From the NCBI GenBank assembly GCA_902489295.1, contig CABTZM010000014.1, forward strand, positions 1 to 19,882: 19,882 bases of DNA, written 5' to 3'. Positions 15,032-19,882 of this stretch are shown here, piece by piece. The notes beneath the pieces were generated by a model. It saw only the letters and a program-made list of their open reading frames with translations. It was not told the DNA's origin and made no database searches. The stretch comes from an uncultured Collinsella sp. (GTDB lineage Bacteria > Actinomycetota > Coriobacteriia > Coriobacteriales > Coriobacteriaceae). Each line of letters begins with the position of its first letter. The first letter of the stretch is position 1. The translations under genes were made by a program, and so were the position numbers.

Positions 15032-15442
15032 CTAGAGCTCGACCGGCACCCATTCGTCGTGATTGCAGATAAAAGCCTCGGGATCCTCGACGCTAAAGAA
15101 GACGAGCGTGGGGTCGTTAGGCCCCTCATAGTGCTCGCCCAGGTGCTCTAGATGCTTCCACCCGGCTTCGCGCATTTCGCCTAAAGCCCGGTCATCCAAG
15201 CCGGCACGCCCGCGCAAGATGAGCCAGCCATGGCCCGGCCACCAACTCGTGGCCTCAAAGCGCTGATTTTGCAGCAGCTCTTGCCACACGTCTTTGATGC
15301 GCGCCGTCACAAACCACAGCTTGCCATCCTGGATCTGCGCAAACGAAAATGGACGTACATGTGGCTGCCCGTCCACACTCGTCGCCAAGTACCACGCCGG
15401 CACCGACGTCAGGTACTCCAGCACCGTATTCAATCCGTCCAT
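15032..15442 (-). CDS. PPOX-family FMN split-barrel protein, copy 1
   Basis: Small (136 aa) cytoplasmic protein of the pyridoxamine-phosphate-oxidase-like split-barrel fold, expected to bind FMN or another flavin. Key blocks are PAWYLATSVDGQPHVRPFSF (15-34), KLWFVTARIKDVW (41-53) and WLILRGRAGL (73-82), the usual strand order of the family. The reaction is unknown; relatives include flavin reductases and general stress proteins. The ATG at 15440-15442 has AGGAGG 4 nt upstream; an in-frame GTG at 15457 overlaps that site and is rejected. It is a clear paralogue of the gene 51 nt upstream. Its C-terminus (FFSVEDPEAFICNHDEW) matches that copy's ending in pattern. Confidence 0.85.
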   Translation of the reverse strand: MDGLNTVLEYLTSVPAWYLATSVDGQPHVRPFSFAQIQDGKLWFVTARIKDVWQELLQNQRFEATSWWPGHGWLILRGRAGLDDRALGEMREAGWKHLEHLGEHYEGPNDPTLVFFSVEDPEAFICNHDEWVPVEL

Positions 15443-15493
15443 GTGTCCTCCTGGCACTAGCTAATTCGGAACGGGTAGTTAATTTGAGACGCG

Positions 15494-15940
15494 CTAGAGC
15501 TCCAGGCGCTCCTCGCTGCCGTCGATATCACAGAAGCGCGCGGCAATGTTGCGGACCGAAAAGAAAGCAAGGCGGCCGTCGTTGGCACTCTCGTGTTCCT
15601 CGCCGATGCCCACCATGTGCTTAAAACCCGCTTGACGCACCTTGTCGCTCGCAACTGCGTCGTCCTCAAGTGCGGCTTCGCCGGTCAATACGATCCAGCA
15701 TTCCCCCGGCTTCCAGCCCGAGAGCTCAAACTTGGGATTCGCACTCAGCTCCGCCCACACATCCTTGTCGCGCGACGTGCAAAACCACAGCTTACCTTCA
15801 TCGACCATGGCAAACGAAAACGGCCTCACGCGAGGCTGATGCCCGTCGGCCACATCGGTCGTGGCCAGATACCACGCCGGAATGCGCCTGAGATACGAGC
15901 AGGCGCGCTCGAGCTGAGTCATGCGATCGATGTTGGTCAT
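15494..15940 (-). CDS. PPOX-family FMN split-barrel protein, copy 2
   Basis: A 148-aa relative of the adjacent copy, also predicted to bind a flavin. Shared blocks are RIPAWYLATTDV (19-30), PRVRPFSFAMVDEGKLWFCT (36-55), KDVWAEL (59-65) and CWIVLTGEA (81-89). Compared with copy 1 it has a longer N-terminus (about seven residues) and a short insertion after ATTDV. The substrate is unknown. AAAGGGG lies 5 nt before the ATG at 15938-15940. It starts only 30 nt after the ecfT stop, so it may be cotranscribed with the riboflavin importer and answer to the same FMN riboswitch. That would suit an FMN-dependent enzyme, but cotranscription is inferred. Confidence 0.85.
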   Translation of the reverse strand: MTNIDRMTQLERACSYLRRIPAWYLATTDVADGHQPRVRPFSFAMVDEGKLWFCTSRDKDVWAELSANPKFELSGWKPGECWIVLTGEAALEDDAVASDKVRQAGFKHMVGIGEEHESANDGRLAFFSVRNIAARFCDIDGSEERLEL

Positions 15941-15970
15941 AGAGACCCCTTTCTTGCGCTCGAATCGCGC

Positions 15971-16771
15971 CTAAACAAGTTGAAGATTGATGACGATGAC
16001 GCAGATGAGCAGCAACGCCGTCACCACCGCCGCCAACGCATCGCCGCGGCCAAATGCAAGCGTATGCAGACGTGTACGGCCCTGCTCGCCATGATAGCAA
16101 CGGGCATCCATGGCGGCAGACAACGTCTCGGCATGACGGAACACGCCCGTGAACAGTGGAATCGCCACACTGCCGAGCACACGCACGCCGCCGAGCGGAC
16201 CGCCCGTCACGCGTGCACCGCGGCTTGCCTGTGCATCGGCCGTCTGCTTCATCTCGGTGGCAAACTGCGGCATAAAGCGCAGCGCTATACCCATGATCAT
16301 GCCGAGCTCGTGCGCAGGAAGTCCCACACGCGCAAACGGTGCGAGCAGGCGCTCGAAGCCCGCGGTGAGATCGAGTGTCGGTGTGGTGAGCGTAATAGCG
16401 CTCATACCGGCCATCATCAAGGTCAGACGGCAGGTCATAAAAGCGGCGGAATGCAGCGAGCCCTCGCTTATCTGCAGAAAGCCGAGCTGCCACAGGATGC
16501 GCCCACTCTGATCGGTAAACAAGTTGAGCACCGCGACCACGACGACGATTGCCAGCAGCGGCGCCATCGACGACAGAACGCGACGAGCCGGCACCCGGGA
16601 CACGACATAGATCAGCACAACGAAAATTGCGACAGGGGCCAATCCGCGGAAGCCGCCGACGGTCAGCGTCGTAATCAAAAACACAAAGCCCAGGAGCAGC
16701 TTGGTGCGCGGATCCAGGCGATGGATCGCGCTATCGCTCGGATAGTAGCTGCCAAACGAAAACGCCTCCAT
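15971..16771 (-). CDS. ecfT: ECF transporter transmembrane component EcfT
   Basis: Integral membrane coupling subunit that links the ATPases to the substrate-binding S component. The 266-aa protein has several hydrophobic segments, for example residues 25-57, 68-84, 110-128 and 245-264. It carries the cytoplasmic coupling motifs of the family: QASRGA (181-186, the Ala-Arg-Gly signature) and AMDARCY (220-226). AGGAGG lies 7 nt before the ATG at 16769-16771, whose A is shared with the TGA stop of the ATPase gene (TGATG, 1-nt overlap). A TTG two codons earlier is too close to that site to be the start. It is the third gene of the riboswitch-led operon. Confidence 0.92.
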   Translation of the reverse strand: MEAFSFGSYYPSDSAIHRLDPRTKLLLGFVFLITTLTVGGFRGLAPVAIFVVLIYVVSRVPARRVLSSMAPLLAIVVVVAVLNLFTDQSGRILWQLGFLQISEGSLHSAAFMTCRLTLMMAGMSAITLTTPTLDLTAGFERLLAPFARVGLPAHELGMIMGIALRFMPQFATEMKQTADAQASRGARVTGGPLGGVRVLGSVAIPLFTGVFRHAETLSAAMDARCYHGEQGRTRLHTLAFGRGDALAAVVTALLLICVIVINLQLV

Positions 16772-18675
16772 CAGCAACCCTCCTCTCGCGCGACCGTTTC
16801 AGATTTGGCCTTGTCCGAGACGTTAGAAGAACCGCCTGAGCGACCGATCGGCAAATCTGCCAACTCGTCGGCCAACGACTCAACCGTATAGAGCCCGCCG
16901 CGACGCAGCGGCACGCCCGCTTCCGCGAGCGCCAACGCCATGCGCTGGGCAGCGGGAACACCCAAGCCGATTGATTTAAGCTCATCCGCATGCGCAAAAA
17001 CCTGAGCGGGCGTGCCCTCAGCAAACACCGCGCCCTCGTTCATCACGACAATACGATCGCAGCAATTGGCAAGGTCATCCATACTGTGTGAGACCATGAC
17101 GACGGTCAGGCCCCCATGGTGAAGTCGATCGATGAGCTCCAGGAAATCACTGCGCGCCGCCGGATCGAGCCCCGCCATGGGCTCATCGAGTACCAGGACC
17201 TCGGGCTCCATGGCAAGCACGCCGGCAAACGCCACGCGCCGCTGTTGGCCACCCGAAAGCTCAAAGGGACTCTTGTCGCCCACCGTGGCCAAGTCGAGGC
17301 CCACGCGCGCGAGCGATGACTCAACGCGGTGCGCGACCTCGGCCTGCGACAAGCCAAGGTTGTGCGGGCCAAACGCCACGTCCTGCGTCACGGTTTCGGC
17401 AAACAGCTGACGCTCGGGATATTGAAACACCACGCCGACCTTGGCCTTAACCGCGGCGGCATCTTTCTTGTTTGCCAGGTCGAGCCCCAACGCGTAAACG
17501 GAACCCTCCTGGGGGCGAATCAAACCGTTGAGATGCTGGACCAGCGTCGACTTACCCGAACCGGTATGACCTGCTAAGCCCAGGAACTCGCCGCGACGCA
17601 CCGTCAGCGATACATCGCGCAGCGCCCACGGGCTGCTGGGGTCGTTTCCCCAGAGAGCCTGTTTGCTCGATTTGCCCGCAACGGCCGAGCGCTTATGCCA
17701 GCGGCGACGCTCGCGCGGACTGAGCGAATAACTGTACGAAACATGGGATAGCTCGATGACGGGCTCCGACGCGTTGCCCTCGTTGTCTACCGGAACAGTG
17801 CCGTCAGCGATTTCCAACTGGGACGCGGAAGGCTGCCCCGCAGTGCCTGCCCCGCTCCGCTCGGTATAGGCCTGCGCAACCTCGGCAACCATATCCGCCT
17901 CGCGCACCTGCGCGCAAACGGGTACGCCCTTCGCACGAAGTGCCATGCCCAAACGGCACGACTCCGGCATGTCCAGGTTGAGCTGCGCAAGTTCGTCCGC
18001 CCGCGTCAAGATTTCCTCGGGCGTACCGAGCATGGCAACGCGCCCCGCCTGAAACACCGCGACTCGATCGGCCTCGGCGGCCTCTTCCATAAAGTGCGTA
18101 ATCATCACGATGGTCATGCCGCGAGCGTGCAACGCGCGGCAAGCCTTCATGAGGCCCTTGCGTCCACGCGGATCGAGCATCGAAGAAGCCTCGTCCAATA
18201 TGAGCACGCGCGGTTCCATGGCAAGCACGCCGGCAAGCGCCACGCGCTGCTTTTGGCCACCCGAGAGCGCATGGGTCTCGTGGCGCTCAAAGCCCACCAG
18301 GCCCACGGCCTTCAGCACATCTCGCACACGCTGCGCGATCTGGGCCGATGGCACGCCCAAGTTTTCGGGACCAAAGGCAACATCGTCCTCGACAAGCGTC
18401 GCCACCAGCTGATCGTCGGGATTCTGGAACACCATGCCTGCGGTCGAACGAATGTCGTAGACCAGCTCGGGATCGGACGCATCCATACCGTTGATACGTA
18501 CCGTGCCCGCATCGGGCTGCAGCAGCGCATTCAGATGCTTGGCAAACGTCGACTTGCCCGACCCATTGCCACCGAGGATGCAGAAAAACTCCCCGTCCTC
18601 GATGTTCAGATCGACACCGTCGAGTGCCGGTGTGGCACCGTCATAGCTAAAGGAAACGCCCCGACACTCAATCAT
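16771..18675 (-). CDS. ecfA: Fused ECF transporter ATPase (EcfA1-EcfA2 in one chain)
   Basis: A 634-aa protein with two complete ABC ATPase domains, normally separate proteins EcfA1 and EcfA2. Domain 1 has Walker A GGNGSGKST (35-43), Q-loop FQNPDDQL (83-90), signature LSGGQ (137-141) and Walker B LILDEASSMLDP (158-169). Domain 2 has GHTGSGKST (369-377), FQYPERQLF (417-425), LSGGQ (473-477) and VLVLDEPMAGLDP (493-505). DEASSMLD against DEPMAGLD is the usual A1/A2 difference, so the halves are not recent duplicates. A hydrophilic linker of about 60 residues (245-305) joins them. AAAGG is 6 nt before the ATG at 18673-18675, which overlaps the S-component stop (ATGA). It powers vitamin uptake at the inner membrane face. 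Confidence 0.93.
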   Translation of the reverse strand: MIECRGVSFSYDGATPALDGVDLNIEDGEFFCILGGNGSGKSTFAKHLNALLQPDAGTVRINGMDASDPELVYDIRSTAGMVFQNPDDQLVATLVEDDVAFGPENLGVPSAQIAQRVRDVLKAVGLVGFERHETHALSGGQKQRVALAGVLAMEPRVLILDEASSMLDPRGRKGLMKACRALHARGMTIVMITHFMEEAAEADRVAVFQAGRVAMLGTPEEILTRADELAQLNLDMPESCRLGMALRAKGVPVCAQVREADMVAEVAQAYTERSGAGTAGQPSASQLEIADGTVPVDNEGNASEPVIELSHVSYSYSLSPRERRRWHKRSAVAGKSSKQALWGNDPSSPWALRDVSLTVRRGEFLGLAGHTGSGKSTLVQHLNGLIRPQEGSVYALGLDLANKKDAAAVKAKVGVVFQYPERQLFAETVTQDVAFGPHNLGLSQAEVAHRVESSLARVGLDLATVGDKSPFELSGGQQRRVAFAGVLAMEPEVLVLDEPMAGLDPAARSDFLELIDRLHHGGLTVVMVSHSMDDLANCCDRIVVMNEGAVFAEGTPAQVFAHADELKSIGLGVPAAQRMALALAEAGVPLRRGGLYTVESLADELADLPIGRSGGSSNVSDKAKSETVAREEGC

Positions 18676-19262
18676 GCGCGGCCTTTGACCTGGTCCTTCT
18701 TGGGCGTAATGAGATTAGAGACCGCCTTGTACACCGCCAGCGTCAACACCGAGTTGAGCACGGTCTTGATGAGGTTGAACGGCAGCACGGCAGGAATCAT
18801 AAGCGGGGCGATCACATCGACCGAGCCATACCAGAACCATACGCCAATGGTAAGGTTAGCGACCATAGACAGCGCCGTAGCGGCAATGACACCGAACACT
18901 AGGCCAATCACGGCACCCTTATAGGTATGCATCTTCTGGTACACGATAGCCGCGGGCAGAATGTAGCCCAGCGTAGCAACCAGGTTCATAAGTGCGCCGA
19001 CCCAATCGCCCGTGGTAAGCGCATGGATAACAATCGCCATAGCGGCAACAGCAGTACCGGCGCCAGGACCATACGCAAAACCGCACACCATCGCCGGCAC
19101 CAGCGACGGGTCATACGTCAAAAACGGCGCCGAAGGAAGGATAGGCAGCTGCACGTACATAAACAGGGCGCCCAAGGCACACATCAGCGCCATGGTAACG
19201 AGCTGTTTGGTGCTCCACCTATTCGTGTTCTCAAAATGGATATGCTGCGACTGTTCAGACAT
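18672..19262 (-). CDS. ribU: Riboflavin-type ECF S component (RibU-like)
   Basis: Membrane protein of 196 aa that captures riboflavin and works with EcfT and the fused EcfA. It has about six hydrophobic segments, an N-terminal ALMCALGAL stretch of the kind that contacts EcfT, and PFLTYDPSLVPAMVCGF (46-62), close to the RibU consensus. Riboflavin specificity rests on this and on the FMN riboswitch directly upstream. The start is the ATG at 19260-19262, with AGGTGA 4 nt upstream. An in-frame ATG at 19283 is part of the conserved 3' strand of the riboswitch and has no ribosome site. It is first in the operon and overlaps ecfA by 4 nt (ATGA). Confidence 0.9.
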   Translation of the reverse strand: MSEQSQHIHFENTNRWSTKQLVTMALMCALGALFMYVQLPILPSAPFLTYDPSLVPAMVCGFAYGPGAGTAVAAMAIVIHALTTGDWVGALMNLVATLGYILPAAIVYQKMHTYKGAVIGLVFGVIAATALSMVANLTIGVWFWYGSVDVIAPLMIPAVLPFNLIKTVLNSVLTLAVYKAVSNLITPKKDQVKGRA

Positions 19263-19276
19263 AAGATCACCTGCCT

Positions 19277-19450
19277 CTTTCATCCGGACTCTAACCGTTG
19301 GTACTGGGATCTCACCAGTTCAGCCGGCATGCGAACCAACGCACACACGGGTCGCGGACTCATCGGCTCGGCCGCAGGCACCTCGCCTGCGCCACGGCAC
19401 CCCTTTAGCACCGCCCGATTTACCGCCAGTGGGGAATTTCACCCCGCCCT
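19277..19450 (-). promoter_or_regulatory. FMN riboswitch (RFN element)
   Basis: On the minus strand the 5' block reads AGGGCGGGGTGAAATTCC, then CCCACTGGCGGTA. The 3' block reads CCAACGGTTAGAGTCC then GGATGAAAGAG. These are the conserved strands of the RFN aptamer, with variable hairpins between (for example GCAGGC/GCCTGC). FMN binding is expected to reduce expression of the downstream ribU-ecfA-ecfT genes. The ribosome site AGGTGA starts only a few nt after the aptamer and no T-run terminator lies between, so translational control is more likely than attenuation. Confidence 0.96.
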
Positions 19451-19465
19451 GAAACAGCAATTGCA

Positions 19466-19493
19466 AGTGTAGCACCAGTAGGCTTTCGCGCAA
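19466..19493 (-). promoter_or_regulatory. Candidate promoter of the riboflavin importer operon
   Basis: Minus strand TTGCGC (19488-19493), 16-bp spacer ending in TGC, then TACACT (19466-19471): an extended -10 with a weak -35. Transcription would start near 19459, just before the riboswitch, which fits well. Confidence 0.4.
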
Positions 19494-19882
19494 GTATGCC
19501 AAGGGTAATTTGTGGCGGGGATCAGTTGCCGCAACAACCACGTTCCCCACCCATCCCAAAGTAGCGCGCCTTTCGCGCAAAAAGCGCAACAGCGAAGGGG
19601 ACAAGCCACTGCAACAACCACATCCTCCACTCGCCCCAAAGCGGCGCGCCTTTCGCGGCAAAGCCGCGAAACAGCGACCGGGACACGTATTCCCAACAAC
19701 CAAGTCCTCCGCCCACGCCGACCTCAAGGCCGTAAACGCAGGGAATCCGGGGGCGTGACGGGGGCTTCTCTCCGGAACATTCCGCACTGATATCTTCTTA
19801 ATTGAAGACGTCGATGGCGCATCCATATACCATTGGCGTCGACACCATCAGATGCGGACCGCGCGGTGACCCCACATTCCGC
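19494..19882. other. Gene-free right edge of the window
   Basis: No credible gene. A minus-strand frame across 19320-19826 runs through the riboswitch and a tandem repeat and is rejected. The stretch holds the 80-82 bp repeat (19517-19710), a short inverted repeat TCTTC-TTAATT-GAAGA (19793-19808), and ACATTCCGC repeated at 19777-19785 and 19874-19882. It may be the downstream end of a repeat-rich spacer that continues outside the window. Confidence 0.6.
19517..19710. repeat. Tandem repeat, unit 80-82 bp, about 2.4 copies
   Basis: Copy 1 starts at 19517 (GGGGATCAG), copy 2 at 19597 (GGGGACAAG), partial copy 3 near 19680 (GGGACACG). Shared blocks are CAACAACCA (19532, 19612, 19694) and GCGCGCCTTTCGCG (19564, 19644). 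Copy 2 contains the perfect hairpin TTTCGCGGC-AAA-GCCGCGAAA (19651-19671), which is degenerate in copy 1. It lies just upstream of the riboflavin operon promoter candidate. Confidence 0.75.

Noticed and set aside
19517..19710. CRISPR array
   Set aside because: The unit is 80-82 bp with diverged copies and no short exact repeats with unique spacers.
19320..19826. 168-codon minus-strand frame at the right edge
   Set aside because: Runs through the tandem repeat and into the FMN riboswitch; repeat-derived composition and no domain.

Overview
The window looks like a chromosomal segment of a gut coriobacterium, most likely Collinsella or a close relative. This is inferred from moderately high GC, Actinobacteria-like housekeeping genes, the argCJBD order and a MurE without the diaminopimelate motif; no 16S rRNA is present. 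Almost every gene lies on the minus strand. The exceptions are an IS30-family transposase at the left edge and a tRNA-Val in the middle.

Layout from left to right. 68-1360 (+): an intact IS30-type transposase with base and codon use unlike the rest. 1670-7203 (-): a cell-wall and nucleotide-hygiene cluster, transcribed murE, HAD phosphatase, murI, rph, rdgB, dtd. 7316-9196 (-): asnB with a clean intrinsic terminator. 9384-9500 (+): tRNA-Val(UAC) and its terminator. 9501-9885: a gene-free, AT-richer island holding a tRNA T-arm-like fragment and a 216-bp foldback element with 33-nt inverted ends. 9886-14774 (-): argC-argJ-argB-argD, the acetylated route from glutamate to ornithine, with a paired ARG-box-like operator upstream of argC. 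15032-15940 (-): two paralogous FMN split-barrel (PPOX-family) proteins. 15971-19262 (-): an ECF vitamin importer (RibU-like S component, fused EcfA1-EcfA2 ATPase, EcfT), preceded by a clear FMN riboswitch at 19277-19450. 19452-19882: no gene, but an 80-82 bp tandem repeat.

How the parts may work together. The FMN riboswitch should shut down riboflavin import when FMN is plentiful. The ECF genes overlap by 4 nt and 1 nt, and the first FMN split-barrel gene starts only 30 nt after ecfT, so importer and flavoproteins may form one FMN-responsive unit. The arg operon makes ornithine. MurE carries EDPAHEDP where diaminopimelate-adding enzymes have DNPR, which fits a wall with a different diamino acid; ornithine is an attractive but unproved candidate.

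I see no CRISPR array, prophage or defence island, and no clearly new multi-gene system. The most novel-looking material is noncoding: the foldback element, the tandem repeat near the right edge, several very strong hairpins, and the riboswitch-led ECF/flavoprotein unit with its fused ATPase.
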